Assembly: GCA_003104975.1 (NCBI GenBank)
Contig: PQAM01000008.1
Location: 62,001 to 126,000, forward strand
Length of the DNA: 64,000 nt
Direction: 5' to 3'
DNA from: Candidatus Methylomirabilota bacterium
GTDB lineage: Bacteria > Methylomirabilota > Methylomirabilia > Methylomirabilales > Methylomirabilaceae
Shown here: positions 34,879-44,211 of the stretch, piece by piece
Position numbering within the stretch: position 1 is the stretch's first letter
How the letters are laid out: every line of letters begins with the position of its first letter
Translations under genes and position numbers: made by a program
Notes under the pieces: model-generated
The model's input: the letters and a program-made list of their open reading frames with translations, nothing else
Told to the model about the DNA's origin: nothing
Database searches by the model: none

Positions 34879-36237
34879 ATGACGCCTCTCCTGATCATTC
34901 CGGTCGAGAACCAGGTCCGCGAGCTGGACGCCAAGCTGCTCGTCGCGGTCCTTGCCGCCCAGGAAGGCTGGACGAGCGTGATCGGATCGAAATGGTCTAT
35001 ACACGAACGGATCGGCCGTTTCCCCCCGAGCGTCTATATCGCCAAATCGTTCATCCAGCGAGACGTCAAAATGCTGGAGATTATGCGGCGGATCGGGCAC
35101 TATGTCATCGCATGGGATGAAGAGGCGGTCGTCACCTTCCCGCCGGAGATCTATTATGCCCGGCGCGTGGGCCGGGGTGCCCTCAACTTCGTGGACCTGC
35201 TGATAGCGTGGGGGGAGGAGAACCGCAACCTCCTTTACGGCCATCCGGAGTGCCGTCGTGAGACCGTCCACGTCCTCGGCAATCCGCGAGCAGACCTCCT
35301 GCGGCCTGAGATGCGTGAGCTCTTTCAGGACCAGGTGGACGAACTGCGGCAAGAGCACGACGATTTTATCCTTGTCAACACCAACTTCAACGCCGTCAAC
35401 TGCTATCTCAACACCTGGAACCTTCTCTATCTGGACCACGGGCAATGGGTGCCGGGGTACGGGGCAGTTGGGATGCCGGCGGAATATGTCAAGGGCCGCT
35501 TCGAGTACAAGCAGGCAACATTCGAGGCCTACCAGGCGTTGATCCCGGCGATCGCGCACGCGTTTCCAGACCGCCGCATCATCCTGAGACCTCACCCGTC
35601 AGAAAACCACGACCTCTGGCGAAAGCTCCTCGATGGGTATTCAAATGTCTCGGTGTGCGGTAAGGGCAATGTGGTGCCGTGGCTGATTGCTTGCGACTGT
35701 CTTATCCAAAGCGGCTGCACCACAGCCGTAGAAGGTTTTCTGCTCGGCACACGTATTGTGTCCTTTCTTCCTGTCGAGGATCGGGGCTACGAGTTTCGGC
35801 TTCCCAACGAGTTGGGAACACAGTGTCGTACGGAAGGCGAGGTGATTTCGGCCATCCGGGACCCTGCTCCCGATCGCGATCCCGGTGGCGCCCGCCGACG
35901 TCTCGTGAACCGTGCTATCTATGGGTTCGACGGCGATCTGGCATCTGCCAGACTGCTTACACTACTGTCCGGCCGCTCACCCCATGTGGGCCTGAGCCGC
36001 CTTCCGTCCCGCCTGTCCGGCATGATAGCAGCCGAGCGGCGGGCCATCAAAAAGCGAAAGCAAATGCGGGCCGGCGACCCTCGCTACAGTGCGGACTATC
36101 GACGGCAGCGTTTCCCACACCTGGATGCCTCAACCCTTCAGGAGCAGGCGGAGCGATTGCGGAGGATTACCGGGGTTCCGCGTCGGGTAGAGGTCAGGTG
36201 TCGGCATGAGGATATCTTCGAGGTTCGGACGGCATGA
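34879..36237 (+). CDS. Surface-carbohydrate biosynthesis protein (GT-B-like)
   Basis: A 452-residue soluble protein of the family annotated as surface carbohydrate biosynthesis protein, seen near nonulosonate and capsule genes. The C-terminal half resembles the GT-B/CDP-glycerol transferase fold: IILRPHPSEN and CDCLIQSGCTTAVEGFLLGT are typical donor-site segments. It begins 13 bases after the transketolase gene. Likely transfers the cluster's activated sugar. A strongly basic patch (RRAIKKRKQMR) near residue 390 could bind anionic membrane lipids. Confidence 0.65.
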   Translation: MTPLLIIPVENQVRELDAKLLVAVLAAQEGWTSVIGSKWSIHERIGRFPPSVYIAKSFIQRDVKMLEIMRRIGHYVIAWDEEAVVTFPPEIYYARRVGRGALNFVDLLIAWGEENRNLLYGHPECRRETVHVLGNPRADLLRPEMRELFQDQVDELRQEHDDFILVNTNFNAVNCYLNTWNLLYLDHGQWVPGYGAVGMPAEYVKGRFEYKQATFEAYQALIPAIAHAFPDRRIILRPHPSENHDLWRKLLDGYSNVSVCGKGNVVPWLIACDCLIQSGCTTAVEGFLLGTRIVSFLPVEDRGYEFRLPNELGTQCRTEGEVISAIRDPAPDRDPGGARRRLVNRAIYGFDGDLASARLLTLLSGRSPHVGLSRLPSRLSGMIAAERRAIKKRKQMRAGDPRYSADYRRQRFPHLDASTLQEQAERLRRITGVPRRVEVRCRHEDIFEVRTA

Positions 36238-36290
36238 ATCCTGCCCTCTGGAGCGGCAGCCTTTGAAGGCAGCCGAGATAAGGTGAGTAG

Positions 36291-36929
36291 ATGCCTCTCA
36301 TCAAGCGAGTAAAGAAGACCGTCGCGCGAGTGTGGCGCGGCAACCCTCCCTATCAGGAGAAGAGGCGCGGTGGCATGGACAACCGATGGGCCATGATCTC
36401 CGGTGAAATCTCTGCTGGGGACGGCACGCTGCTGGACCTGGGGTGTAACGTTGGGGTGTTCACACGCAAGGCGGCCGAGGCGGGACTGATCGCCCTCGGC
36501 ATCGATACCGACGCCGGAGTCGTCAAAAAGGCGCGCGCACTCCACCAAGACGTTCCGGGTTTGGGGTTCATGATCATGAATCTCGGTCCACGCGAGATCG
36601 CTCGACTGCCTGAGTTTGACGTGACGCTGTGCCTGTCGGTCCACCACTACTGGGCCAGACTGTTTGGTCTTGAGGTGTCCTGGGAGATGATACGGACGCT
36701 GCTGACCCATACCCGTAGCAAGCTCTTCTTCGAACCGGCGAGCATCCGGTCCAAATACAAGGAGAGCGCCCCGGACATCATAGACCTGGACCGAAACTCT
36801 ATCATCAACACCAACGTCACGGCCCTCCGTCGGGTGGCCCCAGCGGGTTACACAGTACGCTACCTTGGCGAGACGCCATGCATCGGAAAGGAGCCGTTTC
36901 GCCTCCTCTTCATAGCGGAGCGCGGGTGA
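36291..36929 (+). CDS. SAM-dependent methyltransferase
   Basis: A 212-residue class I methyltransferase with LLDLGCNVGVFTRKAAE as the SAM site and FDVTLCLSVHHYW as the acidic/aromatic post-motif. The basic N-terminus (KRVKKTVARVWRG) may sit on the membrane. It overlaps the following kinase gene (GTGA). Probably O- or N-methylates the glycan or lipid made by this cluster. Confidence 0.75.
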   Translation: MPLIKRVKKTVARVWRGNPPYQEKRRGGMDNRWAMISGEISAGDGTLLDLGCNVGVFTRKAAEAGLIALGIDTDAGVVKKARALHQDVPGLGFMIMNLGPREIARLPEFDVTLCLSVHHYWARLFGLEVSWEMIRTLLTHTRSKLFFEPASIRSKYKESAPDIIDLDRNSIINTNVTALRRVAPAGYTVRYLGETPCIGKEPFRLLFIAERG

Positions 36930-38047
36930 TCGAGTTTGCGCGCCTGCCTCGAGGACAACGCCTCGAAGCCTATGGGAGTCGGCAAGCGATGCAGGTACTC
37001 GAGGCGGTCGAGGGTTGCCTCGACCATTTTCTTCCCGCATCCAGGACTCCTCGGCGCTTTCGGCAATCGGGAGACTGGCTCATCAGTGAGGATCTGCTCC
37101 TTAACCGTCTCCGACTGTTTGGCCGGCGGTTTTCCGGCGTCGACCTCGACGTGCCGATCATTCCGTTGCAGAGTACCCTCTCCGGCCTGCGGCTGTGGCT
37201 CAGCGCACCGCGGATCGAGTCCCGTAGCCCCGCCGTTGCGGTGTTCCTCCGCTCACGCCTGCGTGCCTTCTACGGCGGTCAGGATCCCAAGACCCTGTGG
37301 ATCGCGCTCGGCCCTTTGGACGGCCAAGACCTCCAGCGCGCGAATATCGCCAGGGAACAGTTCGGCGGGGCCCCCGGCGTGCGAGTTCCACGCATCATCC
37401 ACGCGGATCTGGAAACGCAGCCGCCCTATATTTTGGAAGAGGCCATCACAGGCCGTCCCTTCGGTCTCTCTTCAGACTGGCCGCTGGTCTCAGAACGACT
37501 GTTGCCGGCCCTCTTTGCCTATTACAGCCGAAGTGGCATAGAGCAGCAACACGCTGCAAATCTGTATAACCGGCAACAGATCTTTACGGTCGTGGCCGGC
37601 CTCCTTGACGAGAACGATCCAGGTGTACAACGATTCCGGGAAGAGGTCGCAACGTGGCTCGCCTTCGGAGAATTGACCGTTCCAGTTGTGCTCGGCCACG
37701 GTGACCTGGCGAAAAGTAATCTCTTGGTGGGTCAGGATCGTACCCTTTTCGTACTCGACTGGGAACGCTGCAACACCCAGCCTGTAGCCGCCGATCTCAT
37801 CAAGCTGATCCAACAGTGTCCCCAATTACGTTCATCCATCGAACATTGGCTGTCTTGCGTTACCGACAAGCACACGGGCCTGCTGCCCTCCGCTCAGATC
37901 CGCCTCGCCGCTCTGGCCAAGTTAGCGACATATGTGGCATGGCAAACGCCTGACGATTACGACGCGCACGCCCGATCGAGTCGGGCCCAGAAGGCCAAGA
38001 AGGCGCGGGTATGGCTTCGCTTTGCCCGCAGCTTGGCGTGCGAATAA
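36926..38047 (+). CDS. Aminoglycoside phosphotransferase-fold kinase
   Basis: A protein of about 373 residues. The C-terminal two-thirds has the APH/choline-kinase catalytic signatures LGHGDLAKSNLLV (catalytic aspartate) and LFVLDWERC (metal aspartate). The family phosphorylates small molecules such as choline, homoserine, sugars and antibiotics. In a surface-glycolipid locus a head-group or sugar kinase is the best guess. The GTG start at 36926 overlaps the methyltransferase stop. Confidence 0.7.
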   Translation: MIEFARLPRGQRLEAYGSRQAMQVLEAVEGCLDHFLPASRTPRRFRQSGDWLISEDLLLNRLRLFGRRFSGVDLDVPIIPLQSTLSGLRLWLSAPRIESRSPAVAVFLRSRLRAFYGGQDPKTLWIALGPLDGQDLQRANIAREQFGGAPGVRVPRIIHADLETQPPYILEEAITGRPFGLSSDWPLVSERLLPALFAYYSRSGIEQQHAANLYNRQQIFTVVAGLLDENDPGVQRFREEVATWLAFGELTVPVVLGHGDLAKSNLLVGQDRTLFVLDWERCNTQPVAADLIKLIQQCPQLRSSIEHWLSCVTDKHTGLLPSAQIRLAALAKLATYVAWQTPDDYDAHARSSRAQKAKKARVWLRFARSLACE

Positions 38048-38202
38048 TCGGCCATACCGTCGTCCCATTCTGACCATCCCGCTCCGTTCCCTCACCAAAA
38101 ATCGTAGTGATTTCAGAGGATTGACCTAGAGAGGCCGCTGGCATCATATTAGTAGTAGCAATAGAATCGACAGGGCGCGCTTGCGGCGTTCTTTATGCGT
38201 AC

Positions 38203-39570
38203 GTGGTGCGTCATACCATAAGGTTCACGGTGGTTGGTGTTGCCATGGCGGGATATGCCAGTGAGCGACCTTGTGAGGTCTTGGGATCGGGTGCTCGGCC
38301 GTTTACGAAGGCCGTCATCGCGCTCTTCGTAGCCAGCCTGCGGGGCGGCGGCGCCCCGCGACAGACGGTAACCCTCGCGAACGCGTTTGCCGCACGGGGC
38401 CATGTTGTCCACCTCGTGGTCATCCAATCCGAAGGCTCACTGAGGCGGGCAGTCTCGCCTCATGTACGACTGGTGGCGCTCGACTCCCGACTGCTTCGCC
38501 TTCCGCTGGTCCGCAGCAATCGCCGCCTTCAGGTCGTAGCCAGTGTGTCCTCGTTGATCCGGTATCTGCGCCATGAGTGTCCCGATGTTCTGCTTGCCGC
38601 CGCCAGCCATGTTCATCGTGCCGCAGTATGGGCGCGCTGCCTGGCGCGTACGCATACCCGTCTTGTGCTGCGAGTCAGCAATCATCTGTCGCGCTCGGCG
38701 TGGAACACCAAAAGGTGGCCGCGACCGCTGTTACCGATATTGGCCAGGCTGTTGTATCCATGGGCCGATGGGTTCATCGCCAATTCGGAGGGTATCGCGC
38801 ACGATTTGTCGCGTGTCGTCGGGATCCCTCGTGAGCGGATCGTTGTTATCCCGAACCCGGTCGTGACGCCTGAGCTTGAGCAGCAGGCGCGAGTTCCCCT
38901 CGACCATCCCTGGTTCCGGACCGGCCAGCCGCTTGTAGTGCTCGGCGTCGGACGCCTGACTACTGCGAAAGACTTTCCTACACTGCTTCATGCCTTTGCG
39001 AAGGTGCGTGCGAGGCGCCCGGTCCGACTGATGATCCTTGGTGAAGGGAAGGCCCGTACACGGCTTGCCGCCCTCGCCGAACAACTTGGAATAGCCTCCG
39101 ACCTTGCGTTGCCGGGTTGGTTGGACAATCCGTATCCTTATATGGCGCATAGTGCTGTGTTCGCGCTCTCATCTGCCTGGGAGGGATTACCGAACGCGCT
39201 TATCGAGGCCATGGCCTGCGGCTGTCCGGTGGTGAGTACGGATTGTCCCGCCGGCCCGGCGGAGATTCTGGAGGGTGGTGTGTATGGACCCCTTGTGCCT
39301 GTCGGTGATGCCGCGGCCTTGGCGGCGGCTATTAAGTCGGTATTGGATAGCCCGCCTGATCGCGAGCGGTTGCGAGCGCGAGCGGGCCACTACCGCGTTG
39401 ATCACGCGGCGGAACGGTATCTCGAGGTACTGCTTGGTGTGACCGAAACCCCTCGGTCTCACGAACCTGTAGAAGGGGCGGCGAGACCCAAGGTCGGGGG
39501 CTCACCGACCGGGAACGCCACATCGGTACGTTCGCAGCCCGCAGCGCCCGTCGGCGCCCTTCGCTCGTAA
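38203..39570 (+). CDS. Glycosyltransferase family 4
   Basis: A 455-residue GT-B glycosyltransferase. The N-terminal acceptor domain has SLRGGGAPRQTVTLANAFAA. The C-terminal donor domain has GVGRLTTAKDFPTLLHAFA, LPGWLDNPYPYMAHS and SSAWEGLPNALIEAMACG, the EX7E-type nucleotide-sugar motif of GT4. The start could be 38203 (GTG) or 38245 (ATG); neither has a strong ribosome-binding site. The last 40 residues are low-complexity. Confidence 0.85.
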   Translation: MVRHTIRFTVVGVAMAGYASERPCEVLGSGARPFTKAVIALFVASLRGGGAPRQTVTLANAFAARGHVVHLVVIQSEGSLRRAVSPHVRLVALDSRLLRLPLVRSNRRLQVVASVSSLIRYLRHECPDVLLAAASHVHRAAVWARCLARTHTRLVLRVSNHLSRSAWNTKRWPRPLLPILARLLYPWADGFIANSEGIAHDLSRVVGIPRERIVVIPNPVVTPELEQQARVPLDHPWFRTGQPLVVLGVGRLTTAKDFPTLLHAFAKVRARRPVRLMILGEGKARTRLAALAEQLGIASDLALPGWLDNPYPYMAHSAVFALSSAWEGLPNALIEAMACGCPVVSTDCPAGPAEILEGGVYGPLVPVGDAAALAAAIKSVLDSPPDRERLRARAGHYRVDHAAERYLEVLLGVTETPRSHEPVEGAARPKVGGSPTGNATSVRSQPAAPVGALRS

Positions 39571-39579
39571 GGTGTCGAC

Positions 39580-40749
39580 ATGCGTATCGGTTTCCTCTTC
39601 AATCACTATTCGCCGCATCAGATGCCGCACGCGGCGCCCTACGCCTTTGAGCTCTCGCGCCGGCACCCGGAATTCGAGGTCATCATTGTCACCTCGACCG
39701 AGGTCGAGGTTGAGATGGCCAGGTCGATCGGCGCACTTTATCCGGGGCATCGCTGCATGCTCCTCCGACTCTATCCGGCCTGGTGGTATCGGCTGATCGA
39801 TCCGCTTGTGTCCTTGTTTGTATTCGGCCGCAAGACCCGCATCCTTAGAGACAATCTTGGCTTCTTCCGTAGTCTGGATGCCTTGGTATCGCCGGAACGA
39901 CATTGTCGGCGACTGCACACGGTGTACGGGCTAAAGGATCTGACGCTCATCCACACGCGGCATGGCGCCGGCGACCGCGAAGGGACACGAGATGAGGAGG
40001 TCGCGCTGTTCGATTTCGTGCTGTTGCCCGGACAGAAAAACGTCGACCGGTTGACCGCGATCGGGTGTCTGAAAGCGGGGCGTTACGCCGTAACCGGATA
40101 CCCGAAGTTCGAGGTGATTCGCGCCTGGGGTCGCGGACGGCGGCGGTTGTTCGATAATCCCAATCCGACGGTCGTCTACAATCCGCACTTTTACCAGCCT
40201 CTCTCCTCGTGGACCAGAATGGGACATGCGGTCCTCGACTTCTTTGTGGCCAATCCGCACTACAACCTGATATTCGCGCCGCACGCGGTGTTGTTTGAGC
40301 GCCGCTGGCGCCACCACGCCTCACTGTTCCCCCGATACAAAGGAGTCCCGAATATCCTCATCGATACGGACAGCCCGGCCTTATCGGATATGACCTATAC
40401 GCACGCCGCCGACATCTATCTGGGAGACGTGAGCAGCCAGATCTACGAGTTTCTCCTCGAACCGAGACCTTGTATCTTTCTGAACGCCCATAAGGTCGCG
40501 TGGCAGGACAATCCGCACTACGCCCATTGGCGCTTCGGACAGGTGATCGATGACGTGCCCCGCGATCTTGGCCCGGCGCTGGCGGCCGCTTCAGAAACCC
40601 ATCCGCAATTTCTGCCGGTACAACTGGCAGGGTTCGCCTATACTTTCCATGACGAGTCCGGAAGCACCGCGGCCGAGCGCGGCGCCGATGCTATTGCCAG
40701 GTTTTTGGTGACCGATTCACAGACCCACAAGACCCTCGCTGCCGTCTGA
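39580..40749 (+). CDS. CDP-glycerol glycerophosphotransferase-like protein
   Basis: A 389-residue GT-B-like protein. The C-terminal segment ADIYLGDVSSQIYEFLLEP followed by RPCIFLN matches the conserved D-x-SS-x(3)-[FE] block of the CDP-glycerol/CDP-ribitol phosphotransferase family, and VVYNPHF and IFAPHAVLF match the preceding strands. It lies nine bases after the GT4 gene. It would transfer an alcohol-phosphate from a CDP donor to a glycan or lipid, fitting the cytidylyltransferase genes in the same locus. Confidence 0.65.
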   Translation: MRIGFLFNHYSPHQMPHAAPYAFELSRRHPEFEVIIVTSTEVEVEMARSIGALYPGHRCMLLRLYPAWWYRLIDPLVSLFVFGRKTRILRDNLGFFRSLDALVSPERHCRRLHTVYGLKDLTLIHTRHGAGDREGTRDEEVALFDFVLLPGQKNVDRLTAIGCLKAGRYAVTGYPKFEVIRAWGRGRRRLFDNPNPTVVYNPHFYQPLSSWTRMGHAVLDFFVANPHYNLIFAPHAVLFERRWRHHASLFPRYKGVPNILIDTDSPALSDMTYTHAADIYLGDVSSQIYEFLLEPRPCIFLNAHKVAWQDNPHYAHWRFGQVIDDVPRDLGPALAAASETHPQFLPVQLAGFAYTFHDESGSTAAERGADAIARFLVTDSQTHKTLAAV

Positions 40750-41029
40750 CCGACCCGCTGCGGACCCATAGCAGACATTAGCGCCTCGTCAACATACGGC
40801 TGATGCGGCGACTCACATTCATGACTATCCCCCCGGATTATTGCCAAGAATTGCCGATATTACGCTATAATGTAGTATTTGTGATTCACTTCTTTGGGTA
40901 AGGTAGCCGGTGCGGAACAACCGTCGGACGGGTGGTACGGCGATGATACGCTCGCGACGACGGCGCTGCAAAGCCGGCCCCGAGGGCTTGTGCGTCAGTC
41001 GCGTGTACGTCTGACAGCTACGTGTTGCT
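40750..41029. promoter_or_regulatory. Gap with candidate promoter for the exporter operon
   Basis: TTGCCA at 40841-40846 and TATAAT at 40866-40871 (19-base spacer) read toward the ABC exporter gene. No gene is seen in this 280-base gap. Confidence 0.45.
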
Positions 41030-42787
41030 ATGCGGTTCTTGATTACCATCATTCGGAAATATCCCCGACGGAGCACGATCACGCTGATCTGCCTCCTGTT
41101 TGCCAGCATTGCGGAGGGGGTCGGACTCCTCATGCTGCTCCCCGTGCTCAGCATGGCGACCGACAACCAGCCCGCGGCCGGTTCCCATCTGTTCGGAGCG
41201 CAGCAGATGCTGACGCAGGCGCTCTCAGCCGTAGGACTGAAACCAACCGTCGGCACACTGCTGATCCTCATCGTCCTCTGTATATCGGTCAAGGCAGCAT
41301 TTGCTCTCTTGGCCAAGACCCAAGTGGGCTACACTGTGACGCACGTGGCCACCGATCTACGGCTCACCCTCTTGCGAACCCTGTTGGCTGCCCGGTGGGA
41401 GTATTACGTACGTCAACCGATCGGGAGCCTCGCCAACGCCGTAGGAACCGAGGCGATGCGGGCGTCTATGGCGTATTTCGAGGGTGCCAAGGCCATTACC
41501 TTACTCATTGAAGCCGTTGTATATGCAGGTGTGGCCCTCGTCGTGGCCCGTCAGGCGACCTTTGCATTTCTTATTCCCGGAGTACTGATCCTCTACGGGC
41601 TCAGCTACCTGGTCCGGAAGGCGCATCGGGCGGGAACACGTCAGACCAAGCTCTTGAAATCACTGGTCGCCGGCCTTACCGATAGCCTCCAATCGATCAA
41701 GCCGCTGAAGGCAATGGCTCGGGAAGAGCTGATCGGCCCGTCACTTCAGTCCAGCACCAAGCGGCTGAATCGGGCGTTTCAGCGAGAGGTGCTGAGCACC
41801 GAGCTTCTCAGCTCTTCCCAAGACCTGACCCTGGCGATCGTCGTCGTGGTCGGATTATACGTCACCCTGAGTCAGTGGAAGATGCCCCTCAATGTCGTGA
41901 TGGTGATGGTGATCCTGCTCGCGCGCATGCTGACCTTCCTGGCCAGAATGCAGCGGCAGTATCAGAAGGCGCGGACCCTGGAAAGCGCCTTCTGGTCGCT
42001 GCAAGCCGCGATCGACGGTGCAAGCCGCGATCGCGAAACAGAACCGGGCGGCCTCCCCCCCCACCTGGAACGGTCGCTGCGCCTGGAGAAGGTCACCTTC
42101 AGTTACGGAAACAAATACGTACTCCGGAATGCGTCGCTGACCGTTCCAGTGGGGTCATTTACCGTGATTATCGGTCCGTCGGGGGCCGGAAAGACGACGG
42201 TTGCCGATCTGCTCACAGGTCTGTTGCGTCCGCAGGAGGGTCGCACCTGGATCGACGATCTTTCCTTGGACCAGGTTGACCTGAGGCAGTGGCGGCGAAT
42301 GATCGGGTACGTCCCGCAAGAGCCGTTTCTCCTGCACGATACCGTGTTGCGGAATGTGACGCTCGGCGATCCCGAATTGAGCGAGGCCGATGCCGAGGCG
42401 GCACTGCGCGCCGCCGGCGCCTGGGACTTTGTTGCAGCGCAGTCCTCAGGGATCTACGCGTCGGTCGGGGAGCGCGGCACCGCACTATCAGGAGGCCAGC
42501 GACAACGCATCGCGATCGCCCGCGCATTGGCTCATCGGCCTAAGCTCTTAATCCTCGATGAGGTAACCAGCGCACTCGATCAGGAGAATACCGCGATCAT
42601 TTGCCGAACGTTGCGAGACCTTCGAGGTCGGCTCACTATTGTCGCCATCTCACATGAGGCGACCGTAGTGGGAAGCGGCGATAGGGTCTATCGGATACAC
42701 GACGGCGAGGCGTCATTGGTGACGAACGGTCATGAGCCGGTTTTTGCCCTGAGCGAACCGGCAGAACGATCAAAAGCTAATAGATGA
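41030..42787 (+). CDS. ABC exporter, fused permease-ATPase (MsbA-like)
   Basis: A 585-residue half-transporter. The membrane domain has about six helices (residues 15-310). The nucleotide-binding domain has GPSGAGKTT, IGYVPQEPFLLHDTVLRNV, LSGGQRQR and LLILDEVTSALD. The class includes flippases for lipid A, lipid-linked sugars and glycolipids. Position between the glycan and phospholipid-type genes suggests it flips the finished glycolipid across the inner membrane. Confidence 0.88.
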   Translation: MRFLITIIRKYPRRSTITLICLLFASIAEGVGLLMLLPVLSMATDNQPAAGSHLFGAQQMLTQALSAVGLKPTVGTLLILIVLCISVKAAFALLAKTQVGYTVTHVATDLRLTLLRTLLAARWEYYVRQPIGSLANAVGTEAMRASMAYFEGAKAITLLIEAVVYAGVALVVARQATFAFLIPGVLILYGLSYLVRKAHRAGTRQTKLLKSLVAGLTDSLQSIKPLKAMAREELIGPSLQSSTKRLNRAFQREVLSTELLSSSQDLTLAIVVVVGLYVTLSQWKMPLNVVMVMVILLARMLTFLARMQRQYQKARTLESAFWSLQAAIDGASRDRETEPGGLPPHLERSLRLEKVTFSYGNKYVLRNASLTVPVGSFTVIIGPSGAGKTTVADLLTGLLRPQEGRTWIDDLSLDQVDLRQWRRMIGYVPQEPFLLHDTVLRNVTLGDPELSEADAEAALRAAGAWDFVAAQSSGIYASVGERGTALSGGQRQRIAIARALAHRPKLLILDEVTSALDQENTAIICRTLRDLRGRLTIVAISHEATVVGSGDRVYRIHDGEASLVTNGHEPVFALSEPAERSKANR

Positions 42788-42840
42788 CGAACCCAGATGA
42801 ACGGGGCGGCAATCTATCCTCTGGGAGGATACGGTCGAGC

Positions 42841-42870
42841 TTGACGAGCCTACCCTGCGCATAGTATAAA
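42841..42870 (+). promoter_or_regulatory. Strong candidate promoter before the CDP-alcohol transferase
   Basis: TTGACG at 42841-42846, an 18-base spacer and TATAAA at 42865-42870. Transcription would begin near 42877, after the upstream ATG at 42874, which argues for translation from 42967. Confidence 0.6.
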
Positions 42871-42966
42871 TATATGTTTTTTCCAAGCCCTCCGACCGTC
42901 TCATCCGGTGTCGGGGTAAGAGCGGGGCGGCGTCCCGTATCCTCGGAAGTATACTCGTTTTACGTC

Positions 42967-44178
42967 ATGGCGATTTACGCTCACATACTCGGAGAGACTC
43001 CAGTCACACTCTGGGGGCTTTCATCTCGCGAGCGCTACCGGCGGGTATTGAAACCGGTCGGCGTAAGCGTGATGATGGACGATCTGTCTCTCCTTAAACC
43101 GGATGACTCTGTACTGATCGTCCGCGGAGATTATCTCGTGGATAGCCGCATACTCCAGGCCATGACTAAGTCATCCAATATCATGCTTGAGGTGCCGGTT
43201 GGGACCTCACGCGCGATCATCGCCGCTCACGTACCGGCCAACCTGGCAATACAGACACGGGCGGTCCTGGCTCTGGAGCGGAGCGTCACCACGCTGCCCT
43301 CCTCCGTTCGGATTGAGAAGTTGGGGGATCAGTTGTCCTCGTTTGATCCGCGGTTACGTAAATCGGAGCCCCCTTTTGCGAAACCGATCAAGCCCGACAC
43401 GAAACGGACGTTGGAAGAACGTTTGTTTGCGAGTTCCTACAAGAGCGTAACCGATCTGGTGACCAAATGGCTGTGGCCGTCTCCCGCCAAAAGCGCCGTG
43501 CGTCTATGCGTCGCCGCCGGGTTAAGGCCCAACCATGTCACAACGATCAGTTTGATATTGGTCTTGGCGGCCGCCGTCCTGTTCATGAAAGGTCTCTGCG
43601 GGTGGGGACTTGCCGCCGGATGGTTGATGACCTTTCTTGATACGGTTGACGGAAAGCTTGCCCGTGTGACCGTCACCAGCACCAGATTCGGGCACTTACT
43701 CGATCACCTTCTGGACCTGATCCACCCGCCCTTCTGGTACCTGCTATGGGGTCTTGGATTGGACGCTTTCACACCGGGCATTCCGTGGCTGAGTCTGCGA
43801 CTGGCGATCTGGGCGATCTTTATTGGTTACATTATCGGGCGTCTGGTTGAGGGCGTCTTCAGGAAGTGCCTTGGCGGGTTTGTAATCTTTTGCTGGCGTC
43901 CCATTGACTCGTATTTCAGACTGGTGACAGCCCGGCGCAACCCGAATATGATCCTTCTTACCGCAAGCCTGGTAGCGGGCAGGCCGGATCTTGGCTTGGT
44001 GGCTGTGACCGTATGGACCATATTGTCTTCGCTTGTGCTGCTGATGCGCCTCGGCGTCGCTGTGTATGCGCGCACACACGGACCGTTGCAATCCTGGTTG
44101 GCCGAGGCGACCGAACGCGGCAGCGGTCATTCCCTTGCCGTACGGCTCTTCACCAATCAGGTTGCCACTCCGCGATAA
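42967..44178 (+). CDS. CDP-alcohol phosphatidyltransferase with extra N-terminal domain
   Basis: About 403 residues from ATG 42967; an upstream ATG at 42874 lies before the predicted transcription start. The catalytic motif DGKLAR-x8-G-x3-D-x3-D is complete from residue 229 (TVDGKLARV through HLLDHLLD). The membrane part has about six helices. The N-terminal 170 residues are a soluble domain resembling a reduced nucleotidyltransferase, as in fused inositol-phosphate cytidylyltransferase/DIPP synthases. It joins a CDP-activated partner to an alcohol. With a lipid kinase and a Tam41-like CDP-lipid synthase downstream, the donor is probably a CDP-lipid. Confidence 0.82.
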   Translation: MAIYAHILGETPVTLWGLSSRERYRRVLKPVGVSVMMDDLSLLKPDDSVLIVRGDYLVDSRILQAMTKSSNIMLEVPVGTSRAIIAAHVPANLAIQTRAVLALERSVTTLPSSVRIEKLGDQLSSFDPRLRKSEPPFAKPIKPDTKRTLEERLFASSYKSVTDLVTKWLWPSPAKSAVRLCVAAGLRPNHVTTISLILVLAAAVLFMKGLCGWGLAAGWLMTFLDTVDGKLARVTVTSTRFGHLLDHLLDLIHPPFWYLLWGLGLDAFTPGIPWLSLRLAIWAIFIGYIIGRLVEGVFRKCLGGFVIFCWRPIDSYFRLVTARRNPNMILLTASLVAGRPDLGLVAVTVWTILSSLVLLMRLGVAVYARTHGPLQSWLAEATERGSGHSLAVRLFTNQVATPR

Positions 44179-44211
44179 CAAGCGGAGAATGAGGGGGGTA
44201 ACGTCTACGCG